From NCBI GenBank assembly GCA_030278955.1, contig JAOANR010000009.1, positions 34,325,504-34,389,503 of the forward strand: a stretch of 64,000 bases of DNA. The letters are read 5' to 3'. Position 1 is the first letter of the stretch; each line of letters opens with the position of its first letter. Below, in pieces: positions 1-12,728 of this stretch. The stretch comes from Hygrophila difformis (taxonomy: Eukaryota > Streptophyta > Magnoliopsida > Lamiales > Acanthaceae). The notes under the pieces are model-generated. The model was not told where the DNA came from. It did not search any database and was given only the letters and a program-made list of their open reading frames with translations. The position numbers were made by a program, and so were the translations under genes.

Positions 1-710
1 TTGATGTGCTGAGGAGTGATGGGTACTCTAACCCCAAAAATCCAAGAATCCTCCTCCTCAGCGTTGGCTAGAAACAGCCTAGTCAACTCCCACGAATATG
101 ATCCGGCTGGGTGTCTCACGAATCTCTCCCAACCTCTGGATCTAATAGCATCTCGGAGTAGAGGGTGATGTAGATCTCTATCTGAAAATCCCCTATCAGC
201 AATAATCCTCTTCTTGTGAAACCTCTGGAATAGCTCGTAGGCTCTGGCACTCCTAAATACAGTGGCATCGAATATGCCCGGCCTCACATAAAACAACTCG
301 GGGACATAAGCTCTAGGATCCTGCCTTTTCGGTCCTCCCCTAGCCTGCTGCTCCTCCTGCTCCTCCTGATCAACCTCCTCCTCATCTTCCTCTCCTCCTA
401 CAGCCTCAGGGACAGGCTCCTGTATGACTAGTGCAGCAGATCTCCCCCTCCTAGGTCGAGAGGAAGTGGAACTCGTGACAGGTGCCTTCCCCCGAGAGGC
501 TCTAGAGGGGGCCTGTGAATGATCGGATGTCTCAGGCTGAATGGTCTGATCAGGCTGATCGGGTTGGTCAGGCTGATTGACCTCCTGATGGTCATCAACC
601 GGCACTGTAGTATGTCTAGAAGATGCACCACTCTTGGACTTGCTCTTCCTAAAATAGGAGAGAAGTCCCTTGGACTTGGAGGCACCTCCTGATCCCTGTG
701 GATGATCCAT
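1..710 (-). CDS. Env-position ORF of A1 (partial, runs off left edge)
   Basis: An open frame of 236 codons starts at an ATG at 710 and is still open at base 1. The first 120 or so residues are low complexity: Ser/Lys-rich, then Asp-Gln-Pro repeats, then a Glu/Gln-rich acidic run. A more ordered part follows, with RRxFxxxRxI-like spacing and the string RGWERFVRHPAGSYSWEL. That resembles the 'putative plant transposon protein' domain found in the third ORF of Athila elements, where RGW-x-F and a Tyr before a reading-frame-conserved Leu/Phe-Ala-Asn stretch recur. The sequence just before the ATG ends in GGTACAG, a possible splice acceptor. The family assignment is by motif recall only. Function in the element is unknown; no signal peptide or membrane span is visible in the part present. 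Confidence 0.6.
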   Translation of the reverse strand, partial: MDHPQGSGGASKSKGLLSYFRKSKSKSGASSRHTTVPVDDHQEVNQPDQPDQPDQTIQPETSDHSQAPSRASRGKAPVTSSTSSRPRRGRSAALVIQEPVPEAVGGEEDEEEVDQEEQEEQQARGGPKRQDPRAYVPELFYVRPGIFDATVFRSARAYELFQRFHKKRIIADRGFSDRDLHHPLLRDAIRSRGWERFVRHPAGSYSWELTRLFLANAEEEDSWIFGVRVPITPQHI

Positions 711-1877
711 CTGTACCAAATTTTTAGTGCGGAGTCAGCGAGTTTCAAAAATATGCTCATCAGGAATAGGAGTAGGAACGCTATCCGGCGACTGTGGATC
801 ATAAATCCCCATTCTCCCCTCGGGCATGGGTATATACCTATAACCCGATTTCTTAGGGGGGTTTGGAGGATTATACATTATTTCAGTACCTGGTTGTACA
901 AAAACTCTGGGTTAGTATCATATATATGCATTGCCTCGCATCCTCACACTTAAGTTTAAACCACAGGTTTAACTTAAGTGTTAAGTATAAAGCAAACATA
1001 TACATCAACCTAGAATGTGGTATTTAGATAACTTAATGACCAAGATGTTGTATTTTAAAAATTGTGAGTCCTAAACTTTGTTTAAAAATATTATCCATTT
1101 TATTCTTAAGTTTAAAATTCATGTTTACGCATGCCTTTTTAATAAAAACTCCTTATTTTATTAAATTTTCAGATTTAATAAGCAAAAACAACCTAAATTA
1201 TCAAACTAGTTCATTACAAATGGTTTAAATTAATATTTAAATCCATTCCAATTTATTCATATGATAAATTAACCTATTTTAATTAACTAAATTACAAGTA
1301 AAAGAGTTTTTATCAAAACATGGTTCAATTAACTCACATTATGAAAAACATGGAATTTTTGTCAAGAAAACAACTTTATATTTTTAATATAACTAAAATG
1401 ATATGTTCTAGTGATGTTTCATCCATTTAATTAACCAAAAATGCCATTTTAATCAATTTAAAATAATTTTCAGATTTTAAAATTCTCAAAAAATCCCAAA
1501 TTTTAACGTTAATCCAAAAAATTTCACATTATGCATTCAATCCATGTTCTACAACACTTGCTCATGCTAAAAGTAGAATTTAGACAATCAAAATCAAATT
1601 TCATCCCACATTCTACAAAAACCCAAAATTCAAGTAACAACACTAATACAAAAATTAATGCATTCCAAAGTACTAGAATATGATAATAATGGAATTGGGA
1701 TAGCCATTCTTACCTAGATTGGAGGATTTGAGCACTTTGGAGTAGAATTCCTCAAAATTGGAAAACTAGGGTTCTTGTGCCCTAATTTGAGTAAACAAAC
1801 AAAAATTGGGGTTTTTGGAATGAGAATTGACAATGTAGATGAGAATTGATAGGAAGAAACAAGAATTGGAAGAATTT
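711..1877. other. A1 spacer between pol and env-position ORF, AT-rich part
   Basis: Noncoding and AT-rich. I see no gene. It belongs to the A1 internal region; a TATA-like string on the minus strand near 1371-1385 is the only possible signal and is weak. Confidence 0.6.
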
Positions 1878-1883
1878 TTACCT

Positions 1884-2290
1884 AAGTGGCGCGAATTGTG
1901 TCGCTTGGAGGAAGAAGATGGCGCTCGGTTGTGTGAAAAAGGGAGGAAGGGCTCGGTCGATCGAAAATGAGGAAGAAAAGAAGGTTTTGGGTTTAAAACC
2001 CCGATCCTGAACCGGGTTCAGGATCCTGACCCGCCGGGTCAGGCGCCAAAGGTGGCGCTGGAACCACCTTTTAGGCGCCGCACAGTTGATGCGGCGCATT
2101 TTTGGATCAAGAAATTTTCTAAGTCTGAAAGTGGCGCCGAAAGTGGCGCTCCGGAGTGATTTTATGCGCCACCATGAAGGTGTGGCACATTACCTGACTC
2201 CAAATTTTCCCAAGGTTAAAACTGGCGCATAATGTGGCGCCTGAGCTTGGTTTTAGGCGCCACCAAGAAGGTGTGGCGCGTAAACTGAGT
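1884..2290. repeat. GGCGCC-type palindrome array in A1 spacer
   Basis: Three units with a 91-bp period (GGCGCC cores near 2074, 2165 and 2256) plus degenerate flanking copies. Each unit reads GTGGCGC, then GTGGCGCT, then TTTTaGGCGCCACC, then GTGGCGCAT on the plus strand, so GTGGCGC and GCGCCAC can pair. A homologous three-unit array lies in A1's own LTR at 21091-21345. The rest of the spacer to 2797 is AT-rich and shows nothing further. Confidence 0.8.
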
Positions 2291-2797
2291 CTGTGACACT
2301 CGAACTTCAGCTCAAACTCAACCAAAATGATAATTCATTCAATCCCTAAGGTTAGCAAGTCAGATTTAGCATATATAGACTCCTCAAATCCTCCCGGGTT
2401 ATAATTCTCCTCATTTAAACCAAATAGTTCATCTAGATCCTCCTCCTTAATTCATCACCGAGGCAAAATACAAATGTCCGGATCAATCCTCCAAGCACAC
2501 GCAAATCCATCATTTCTCAACATTTTGCTACTTATTCCAATTCATAGGCAATGTCCTACTCAATTTATTCAACACATGCAGTTAACATAGTATAAAATTT
2601 AAACAACATAATTAAACTAAAAACACATCTAACTTAAATTAACAACAGCAATAAAGCAAATAAAAGCACCTAAACAATAAAATGCAAAATATTTTTGTCT
2701 TTTTCTTTCATTTATAATTTTTATTGGTTTTTATAAGTTTTACTTAATAAAAACTCAACAGAATTAAAATGCAATGCAATTACTTCAATAAGCAGAT

Positions 2798-5700
2798 TTA
2801 AATAACCAAAGGCTTAACATTAATTTGTTCGATGAATTTAACTTCATCTCCAAAATAATGTTTAAGTATTTGACCATTTACAGTGAATTCCCTTTCATCT
2901 TCAGCTTTTAAAACTACTGCACCATTATCCAACACTTTAACAATCCTAAAAGGCCCTGACCATTTTGTCTTTAATTTACCAGGAAATAGTTTAAATCTAG
3001 AATTATATAAAAGCACTAATTGTCCAGCTTCAAACACCTTAGGCCTAAGCATTTTATCATGATAAAGCTTTGTTCTCTCCTTATAAATTAGAGCATTATC
3101 ATACGCTTGACGTCTAATTTCTTCTAATTCAGTAAGATCTATTTTCATTTTTTCTTGAGCCTCTTTAAATTCAAAATTCAATTTCTTCATAGCCCAAAGT
3201 GATTTAAACTCAAGTTCAAAAGGTAAATGACAAGCTTTACCATAAACCAATTTAAAAGGAGTCATACCTATAGGCGTTTTAAAAGCTGTCCTATAAGCCC
3301 ACAATGCTTCATCTAACTTAAAAGCCCAATCTTTTCTAGATTTTCCTACCGTGGCTTCCAAAATCATTTTAATCTCACGATTAGTGACTTCTACCTGACC
3401 ATTGGCTTGAGGATGATAGGGTGTTGTTATCCTATGATGAACATGAAATCTAGATAACAATTGATTAATAGCCCTATTGACAAAATGAGATCCACCATCG
3501 CTAATGATTGCTTTAGGCACACCAAAACGAGTAAAGATTTGCTTTTTCAGAAATTTAATCACTTGTTTAGCATCATTTAAAGCACATGATTCGGCTTCTA
3601 CCCATTTTGATACATACTCTACAGCAACAAGAATATACAATTTCCCATTAGATGGTGGAAATGGACCCATAAAATCAATTCCCCACAAATCAAACAACTC
3701 AACAGGCATAATTCCTTTTAGTGGCATTTCATCTCTTTTAGTGATATTACCAGCCCTTTGACATACATCACATTTTTGCACAAATGATCTAGCATCACGA
3801 TAAATATTAGGCCAATATAAACCACCTTCGAGTACCTTATGAGTTGTTCTGTTCGGTCCAACATGTCCTCCTCCAAGTCCTTCGTGGCAAGCCTTTAACA
3901 CTTTTTCAAAATCCTCGTCAGGGATGCACCTCCTTATGATCTGATCTGAACAGAGTCTAAACAAATAAGGTTCATCCCAAATAAAATATTTAGCATCAGT
4001 TTTAAATTTTTGTTTTTGGCTATGCCATTTTAAATGATCAGGAATTACACCACATGCTAAATAATTTACAAAATCAGCAAACCACGGATCAAAAGAAGTT
4101 TTATTTATTAAATATAAATTTTCATCAGGAAATGCATCATTAATTAATCTTTCTTCCCCTTTTTCATGCTCCAGTCTAGATAGATGATCAGCTACAGGAT
4201 TTTCATCTCATTTCCTATCTTTAATTTCTAAATCAAATTCCTGTAACAATAATACACATCTAATTAACCTTGGTTTAGCATCTTTCTTTGCAAATAGATA
4301 TTTAATAGCAGCATGATCAGTGTAAACTACAGTTTTAGAGCCTATCAGATATGGTCTAAACTTTTCACATGCATAAACAACCGATAAAAGTTCTTTTTCA
4401 GTGGTGGCATAATTTCTCTGTGCAGTATTTAAAGCCTGACTAGCATAATAAATAACATGAAGTTTCTTATCCTTTCTTTGACCCAGTACTGCTCCAACAG
4501 CAAAGTCACTAGCGTCGCTCATGATCTCAAATGGCAAACTCCAGTCAGGTGGCTGAATGATTGGTGCTGTCACCAATGCTTCCTTGATCCTATTGAACGC
4601 CTCAATACACTCGTCAGTAAAATCAAACTCGACATCTTTACATAGCAGCTTAAACAGAGGTAATGCAATTTTTGAAAAATCTTTTATAAACCTTCAATAA
4701 AATCCAGCATGTCCCAGAAAACTTCTCAAAGTTTTTAAATTATTAGTAGGTGGAATTTTTGCAATCACTTCTACTTTAGCCCTATCAACTTCAATGCCAT
4801 TTTTAGAAATCCTATGTCCTAAGACAATACCTTCATTAACTATAAAATGACATTTTTCCCAATTAAGAACTAAATTTGACTCTTCACATCTAATCAGAAC
4901 TTTTTCCAAGTTAATTAAGCACTTCTCAAAATCAGACCCGAATACAGAAAAATCATCCATAAATACCTCAATGCATATCTCAATTAAATCAGAAAATATA
5001 GACATCATGCATCTCTGAAATGTAGCTGGAGCATTACACAAACCAAATGGCATTCTCCTATATGCAAATGTACCGTAAGGACATGTAAATGTAGTTTTAT
5101 CTTGATCCTCAGGTGCAATTGGAACTTGATTATAACCAGAATAACCATCTAAAAAGCAATAAAACTCATGACCAGCTAAACGCTCTAGCATTTGATCAAT
5201 AAAAGCCAATGGAAAATGATCTTTCCTAGTCTTATCATTCAATCTCCTATAATCAATGCATACACGCCATCCAGTAGTAGGTCTAGTAGGTACTAATTCA
5301 CCATTTTCATTTCTAATCACAGTCATACCTCCTTTTTTAGGCACTACTTGAACTGGACTCACCCACTGACTATCAGAGATAGGATAGATAATACCTGCAT
5401 CGAGTAATTTAATCACTTCTGATCTTACAGCTTCTTGTAGATGTGGATTCAGTCTCCTTTGGGGCTGTCTCACTGGCTTGTCATCCTCCTCCATATAAAT
5501 CCGGTGTGTACACAATGCTGGACTCAGTCCCTTGATGTCAGCTATCGTCCAACCTATTGCTCTAACATGCTTACTCAACACTTGGGTTAATGCATTTAAT
5601 TGATCATCATTTAATTTATTACTTGCAATAACAGGTAAAGTGTCATTCTCACCAAGAAAAACATACCTCAAATGTGATGGCAGCTCCTTCAATGTCAATG

Positions 5701-6460
5701 TAGGTGGCTTTTCAACAGACGGGACTAACTTGGATTCTTCTATCGCACACATTACTTGCACAGGTACTCCTCCCTCACACTTACTTTCAGCTAAGTCCTC
5801 ACAACTCTCCACTAACTGCTCAAATTTCCTATAGGGATCATGTCTAGCAAAGAACTCTCTCTCAATCACCTCATCCTCCTGATAGATAGTTGTAACTCTA
5901 TTACACGGGTAGGTGTCAGAACTAGCGTGTTGTGTTTTAGTTGTCTTAGAAATGTCAAACGACACTTGTTCATTACCTACTTTAAGTGTAATTCTACCAT
6001 CATCCATATCAACCATAGCTCTACCAGTTTGCAAAAATGGTCTACCTAAAATCAGAGGAATATCAATGTCTTTTTCCATATCAAGAACAACAAAGTCGAC
6101 AGGGAAAATGAAGCTCTCCACTTGAACAGGGACATCTTCTACAATGCCTAAAGGAGTCCTAATAGATCTATCAGCAAGCTGTAGCTGCATCCTAGTAGGC
6201 TTCACAACTCCTACTCCTAGTTCTCTAAAGACATGTAGTGGCATCAGATTAATACTAGACCCGAGATCACACAGAGCTTTGTTGAATTCTTTAGTGCCAA
6301 TAATGCACGGAATAGTATAACTCCCAGGATCTTTTTGTTTAATAGGTTGCCTTCTTTGTAAGATTGCACTACATTCCCCTGTCAGTGTCACTTTCTCTTC
6401 ATCATCAACACTCCTATTTTTTGATAGAATTTCTTTTAAGAACTTAGCATACACAGGCAT
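2798..6460 (-). pseudogene. pol: A1 pol (protease, RT, RNase H, integrase), broken by stops
   Basis: One minus-strand frame carries the whole pol. Visible in order are an aspartic protease with LCDLGSS (about 6280-6250), reverse transcriptase with the FMDD catalytic motif (about 4970-4945), RNase H with [13 protein letters not shown] (about 4540-4500), and integrase with an HHCC zinc region (about 3890-3760) and the D,D,E core (WGIDFMGPF near 3690, ISDGG near 3500, GQVEVTNRE near 3390). There are two in-frame TGA stops. One at 4694-4696 interrupts the HAGFY..RF stretch after RT. The other at 4208-4210 follows EIKDRK after RNase H. No chromodomain follows the integrase, as expected for Athila. 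The start is arbitrary because gag and pol were one frame before decay. Confidence 0.92.
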
Positions 6461-8422
6461 TTGTGCAATGGCATCAGGAAAAGGAATATCAATTCTTAAA
6501 TTCTTAAAGACTTCTAAGAATTTGGCATAATCTTTATCTTCTTTAGCCTTTTTAAGACGCTGTGGATATGGAATGGGTGGCTGATATGGTTTGACCGGAC
6601 AGCAGACTTTCCTTTACCTTTATCCTGTTCAACTCTAAGTTTCTCACTCTCCTTAGGCTCATCAGTGTTTTTATGCTGGCTTTCTTTCTCTGTATCCTCA
6701 TTTTGATCATCTACAGCATCAGCTAAAACCTCTGGATCATCTAAGGTAGGGTAAGGATTAGGTAATTCCTTTTTGTTCCTTAAAGTGATTGCTTTTACAT
6801 TGCTCTTTTGGATTAGGATCAGGCATGCTTGGTAGTGTTCCTTGCTGTCTATTTGAAGTGTCCCTAGCAATTTGACCAACTTGTACTTCTAAATTTCTCA
6901 TTGAGGCTTGCATTTGCTGAATTGTTTGTTGTTGAGACACGATTGTGCTCATTAACTCTTTTAAGTTGACCTCATCACTTCCTTGGTTTTGTTGCAGCTG
7001 TTGTTGAGGTTGAAAGTTCCTAGGCTGTAGGTTAGGGTAAAAAGGTTGATTCTGATTTCTGTTTTGATTATAGTTTTGGTTTTGATTTTGGTTTTGAAAA
7101 TTCTGGTTTTGATTTGGATTTTGATTTGGGTAATTTTGATTTTGGTTTGTGGATAAGGCTGACGGTTGTTTTGTGGGTAGGTGTTTTGCTGAAATTGAGA
7201 ATTTTGATTTGGATAGAAGTTTTGATTTTGAGGACGATTTTGGTTGTAGTTTTGTTGCCTATTTCCCATGTAGTTCACATCTTCCACTTGCTCCTCAGTC
7301 CCCTCACACTGCATAGTCTCTTGAAGCCCTTGATCAAGCAAGTGACAGGCTGATGACTCGTGAGGTCCATGACAAATACCGCATCTCACAACTTTAGCTT
7401 GGACTTTCTTAAGCGTAGAAACCTCCCTCATCAAAGCATCTAACTTAGAATCTATAGCAACTGCCTTTTCTACCTCATAGATTCCTCCTTTTGTTTTATT
7501 TCTAGCATTTTTCTTACCAGGAAATTTTTTCATGTTAGAAATCTTTTTCTCTATGATTTCCTTAGCTCTAGAGGGTCCTATAGATAGAAAAGAATCTCCA
7601 GCTGCTGCATCCAACAAGTTCCTCCAATGATCAATTAACCCATTGTAAAAGAAGTGCATCTGCTGCCAATCTTCAAAGCCGTGATTCGGGCATCTCGCCA
7701 ATAAAGTGTTGTATCTATCCCATGCTTCAAGTAAAGTTTACCTCATCTTGCACAAATTCTTTGATTTTTTCTTGCAATTCAATAACTTTGGATGGTGGGA
7801 AGAATTGTTCTAAAAAAGCTTCTAACATTTTATCCCAAGTAGTGACATCCCTTAATTGAAGTGAGTTGTACCAAGTTTTAGCTTTATCTCTGAGTGAAAA
7901 CGAAAACAATCTCAACTTAATTTCATCACTAGTAACACCATTTATTTTAACTGTGTCACAATAGTCCAGAAAGTTTCTTATGTGTTCTACAGCATCATTA
8001 GTAGGTGCTCCATTATATTGATTAGCTTGAACCATTGTGATTAGTGCAGGCTGAAGAGTAAAGCTTAAAGCATCTACATCTGGCCTTGGAGTTCTATTAA
8101 GCAGATTTCCACTAGTTCCTTGTAAGTGTTCTTCAATGGTCATTTCAGCTTGATCTTCGTGCTCCAAATCACCACCGTTACCTCCATTGTTACCCTGATT
8201 ATCATTATTATTCGTTGCCATGTTTAACTTATTGAACTGAGCAACTAATTGATTAGTTTGAATTGTTGAAACTCCAGTCGTTGGAGAATAGTCTTCTTCA
8301 TCAGAGGATGAATTAATTAAAATTTCCAACTGAGCTGGTCTCCTACGTTTCCCTAATCTAATAGCTCTAAGAGTACGCTCAATTTCAGGTTCATAAGCTA
8401 TTTCTGCTTGTTTGCTTCGCAC
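6461..8422 (-). pseudogene. gag: A1 gag, broken by frameshifts
   Basis: The ATG at 8422 lies about 110 bp downstream of the primer site. The first 231 codons contain the retrotransposon Gag core (IRNFLDYCDTVKINGV, then LRLFSFSLRDKAKTWY). The frame shifts near 7735 to the segment MARCPNHGFEDWQQMHFFYNG. That segment leads to a zinc-knuckle-like CGICHGPHESSAC (C-x2-C-x3-H-x4-C) and an Asn/Gln-rich stretch. Further frame changes occur inside the Asn/Gln-rich run (about 7150), near 6800 (one extra A in KEQCK) and near 6595. At least four frame breaks make this copy non-functional. Gag normally forms the particle and binds the RNA. Confidence 0.9.
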
Positions 8423-8529
8423 TGCAATTATTAAATAAAAATAAAATAAAATAAGTAACAGTTAAATTAATATTTAACTTAATAAATTTAAATTAATAAA
8501 CTAAAAACAATTAAAAATTCACAACAAAT

Positions 8530-8547
8530 TCCCCGGCAGCGGCGCCA
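8530..8547 (-). other. A1 primer-binding site (tRNA-Asp type)
   Basis: On the minus strand the 18 bases TGGCGCCGCTGCCGGGGA match the complement of the plant tRNA-Asp 3' end with one mismatch. The site sits six bases inside the LTR end. Confidence 0.92.
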
Positions 8548-8553
8548 AAAACT

Positions 8554-9699
8554 TGATGTGTCGATTTCACTACTCATATTTTACCACAAGCGGATGGTTG
8601 TCATCAAGTAATAAAAATCAGTGAATATCGGGTCGAACCACAGGGAATTTCAGAATATTATTTCATTCCGGATAAAATTTTAATTGTTCTTAAGTTCATT
8701 AATAATATTTAATGTATTTAAAAAGATTTTGATTACTTCTAATGGTGATTAAATTAAAAATGATAGCATTAAATTTAAAATAAAGCAAGTTAAAATTATA
8801 ATTAATAAAGGTATAAATGGGAGCTGCTTATAATATTTTAAATATTGCCATCTTTATATAAAATAAAAATTGCATATTGATTTAGCATTTTCCAATGTCT
8901 AAAAAGATCAATTTCTTAAAATTAATTATTTTATAAAGATTAAGAATATTATAATCTACTAATAATCAAATTATGCTTAAACGGAGTTCATGGAAGCTGA
9001 TTAAATTATCTAACATTCTGCAATCATTATTCTAGGCCTAAATTTGAGTCTTTCCCAAGCTTACAAATTTTCCTATAGCAATTAAAAGGCACTTTTCATT
9101 TCCCAAATCATTGTGCACATGCCAGAATCCATTTATAATGTAATTTATTCCCAATTCCGGTACTAAAATATTAATTCTACTTTTTATCTCCCGATTTAGC
9201 AAAGCAGAAATCACAGAATTGGATTCTAACATTTAATTATGCAGAACAGTGTAAATAATTTAACAACTATGGTAAACTAATAACAAAACATGGTAAATTG
9301 GATTAGATTACTAATTTTAAGATGTAGACAGATTAGAATTATTTTCAGATTGCTAAAAGTAGAAACTGCAGATTGATCGATCAATTAAGATTTAGCAGAT
9401 AAAAATATAAAACATCAGATTTTTGCCTAAATAGATTTATCGATCAAACTTATGCAGCAGATTAACAATCCTAATACAGATTCTAACATCTTTGCAGATT
9501 ACTCCAAATTACAACATAAAACAGCGACATTTATATTGCTTCCATAAAAGATGAATTCGTACTTCAAAGTGATTCTGAACTCCCGTTCTAGAACACTTCT
9601 AACACGAACAATACAGAAATCCGTCTACAAATTAAAAACATGATAGCAGATTACATTTAGAGGCAATTTCAATTCATTACAAAGCAAGAAAAAGAAAGG
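8554..9699 (-). repeat. A1 5' LTR, inner part
   Basis: Runs from the primer site side to the G1 insertion. The inner end reads TGATG on the plus strand, matching CATCA at the other LTR end at 21642. The string GTCGAACCACAGGGAAT near 8631 is typical of Athila LTR ends. Many CAGATT repeats lie at 9330-9660. A minus-strand TATA-like string is at 9529-9536. AAAGG at 9695-9699 is the target duplication of G1. Confidence 0.85.
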
Positions 9700-12301
9700 T
9701 GTAATACCCGAGAATTTTCCAACATAAAATAAAACAATAATTAAATAAATAAATAATAAATAAAATAAATACTATAAATAAATAAACAAATCCAGCAAAT
9801 AAAAGAAATAAATAAAGATAAGGAAATGAGAAATGAGATTTTTACTTAAAAAGGAATTAAAGGAATTTAATTAAACAAAAGGATGGATAAATGGTACACC
9901 AAAACCCGACACTAAGGAACTCGAGTATTCGAGTCCAAAACATCCAATTAGACTCGAGCAAAAATTTAGAGAGAAAGTATGAACCCGAATATACCCCGGA
10001 AATCGGAATTCGGGAGCATAGAGGGATAGAAACCCGAAAGAGAGGCGGAAAAGCACGACGGATCGCACGACCCGCCCGGACCGAAGTCCAGGCGAAGTCA
10101 GCGCGGTGGCCGCGCGGTAAAGTGGCTTCAGCGCGCCACGACCGCGCCACTTCACAGATTCGTTTGTTGCGTGAATCTCTCGCCCGAACGCGGATTTTTC
10201 GACTTTCGGTTGAACATCTCTCGACTCCAGACCTTTAGGTCGGTTGTGGACGCCCTAGGGATTAAGAATTCTATAAATAAGCCCATTGGGAGCCCCAAAC
10301 AAGTTTACAAAACCCTACACTCTTCTATACGTTCGAAACCTTAAATTCGGAGTCGACGGAAAGCACCAAACGGAGGCAACAGCTTTGGACGAAAATCCAA
10401 GCATCTACAAACATTGTGGTAAGCTCTAGTTCGATAAATCTTTTCACGTTTCAATCCGAAAACGGATTCTAACTTCGGTTCTTTTCTTTCTACACCCCGT
10501 ATCGAATCTAGATCGTAGAACCCGACGAACGGAGAGGAGAAACGGTGATCTGGAAGCCACGCCTCCGAACTAGACATTCCCGACGTTCATAGACACTGTA
10601 AGTTAACCTTACATGGTTTTGGGAGATTTTAAAACGTTCGAAACCTAAAAGATTCAACACGAACCATAAATCTGTCCACTTTTGTGTTTCTACCGACGCA
10701 ACAGATTTGGTGAATTTTTCCGACCCTTAAAATGAACTCAAACGGAAAACATTAAAACACGAAAAACGTTCCTAAGACTTAGACCTAGCTACTGTAAAAA
10801 TTTGAGAATTTTTGGAGTTGATTTGTTATGTGAAAACCCGTTGAAACCGAACTATTTGATTCTAGATCTTGAAATCTTGGACAGAACTTAGGAATGATCT
10901 TGATCACGTTTTTGACATAGGATCTAGGCTGTTTTAGATCTTTGGCCAAACATAAAAGTTGTAGATAAATGTCTTAAGATGATCCCTGTCAAATTTCATT
11001 AAATTTGGAGTTGAATGGATATGATAGAATTTGAAATCTTTAAACTGTGGTGCATTAAACTCGGACAGATTTCTTCTTATGCGAAAATTGGCGATTTTGA
11101 CCTACTTAGGTATCTCGGATTGAAAACGTTAAAACACGAAAGTTGTAGATCTTGATGTTTCCGAGTCAGATATGAAAGTTTGGAATTTTTGGAGTTAAAT
11201 CTGATTTTAGACGAATTTTGTAGTAAACTGTGATTTACCGAAACGAAATCTTGAAATCTTGTTGGAACATGGAATTAACCTTTAGGGTTGAAACGAATTG
11301 AGATATTATTTCTAAATTATTACAATGGAAGGCAGATTTTAAAAACTAAATCCCCTTACAAACTTGATAAATTAAAATTAGGGGTGAGTGCTCTGCAGGG
11401 TGCCCCCTAACGATTCACTTCGTGCCGTAATGGACGATGGTGACCCCGCGCGCTAAATTTGAGATATGGATTGCCTAAATGGCGAAACTTAGAGCCTACA
11501 CTCTCGTGAATATCCGTATGGGTTTCCCGAGGCTCCGGAGTGGTACTGGGTATGGCTGATACGGCTGCGGCCGCCGGGCTACCGGCTAAACTTGTTGACA
11601 TCGCGATTTTTATCGTGAAACTTTGAAATACCAAATCGGGAATGTAATGGGGATTCTAAATTAAATTAAACTAGATTAAATGATATTGTTGTCAAATTAA
11701 ATTATTTAAATGCTTTATTTAAATTATGGCTATTATCTTGAACCATGTGATATGTGTTATTAAATAGAGCCTGAGATAAACTATGCTATTGGATATGCAT
11801 TAGATGAAATTAAATATTATGTTATTATCATGCTTTTGTTAAATTATTAAATTTATGGCTTTTAAACCCTACGATCATGCATGTGTTAACTTACTCAGCA
11901 ATTTTGCTGACCAAAACCATTTTTATTCCTTTCTTTACAGAATATGTGGAATGAGCCTGTATGAGCACGAATCATGCATGGGATTTTGGGAATTGTTATT
12001 TTGCTTTTAAATTTCGTACTTAGACTATATTATGAACGGGCCTGTTTAACCCGTGTTTTGGCCATGTCGGCCCTTTTTATATTTTCCGCTGCGATACTGT
12101 ACTAAACCAAATATTTCCGCTGCGCTATGCTATTATTATTTTCGAATTATATTGTATGGGCTATTTTGAATGCTTTAAATGTTTTAAATCCTGCAATACC
12201 TAGCCTTGCATCTCTTTAGTAAGCTCGGAGAAACCGTGTCTTACTAGGGAGATGTGGCGGTGGACATCCCGACCTGGGTGACCAAAAACCGGGGTGTTAC
12301 A
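9700..12301 (+). repeat. G1 5' LTR
   Basis: 2,602 bp, TGTAATACCCGAG to GGTGTTACA. A GC-rich imperfect palindrome with GCGCGGTGGCCGCGC lies at about 10095-10155, some 120 bp upstream of the TATA box. Nearly identical to 18286-20885. Confidence 0.97.
10272..10279 (+). promoter_or_regulatory. G1 5' LTR TATA box
   Basis: TATAAATA followed by AGCCCATTGGG and a pyrimidine/CAAAC-rich start region; conserved at 18858-18865 in the 3' LTR. Likely sets the element's transcription start about 30 bp downstream. Confidence 0.7.
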
Positions 12302-12304
12302 AGT

Positions 12305-12317
12305 TGGTATCAGAGCC
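12305..12317 (+). other. G1 primer-binding site (tRNA-iMet)
   Basis: TGGTATCAGAGCC, the standard complement of the plant initiator tRNA-Met 3' end, three bases after the LTR. Confidence 0.95.
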
Positions 12318-12565
12318 AGGTTTATTTTTAAATTAGTATTTTTAAACCTATTATTATTATTATTTTTAAACTATTATTTTTAAACCATTATTATTTTTAA
12401 ACTACTATTAATATTTTGACTATTATTTTAAATTTTAAATTATTATTTCCATGGAGAAAAATTTTTATTTTTTTTTAAACCCATGGGAAAAATATATATA
12501 TATGGTGTATTAAATTATTATTGGGGGGAATTATCATTTGCATATGCACGTTGCATCTCTGCTAT

Positions 12566-12716
12566 GAACTTAGAATCTTGGAAACTTGAACTTAGAATCT
12601 TGGCGAAACCTGAACTTAGCATCTTGGCGAAACTTGAACTTAGAATCCTGGAAACTCGAACCTAGAATCTTGGCGAATTGAACTTAGAATCTTGGCGAAT
12701 ATTAACCTAGATCTCT
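12566..12716 (+). repeat. Minisatellite in G1 leader
   Basis: About 6.5 copies of a 22-24 bp unit beginning GAACTTAGAATCTTGG. It encodes LELRILAK-like repeats in one frame, within a short 60-codon ORF at 12483-12665, but it looks like noncoding leader. Confidence 0.9.
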
Positions 12717-12728
12717 TGCTTGCGCTAG

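Noticed and set aside
9857..10238. Overlapping frames of 94-115 codons in the G1 LTR, repeated at 18443-18824
   Set aside because: They occur on both strands in the U3 GC-rich region and are duplicated only because the LTRs are.
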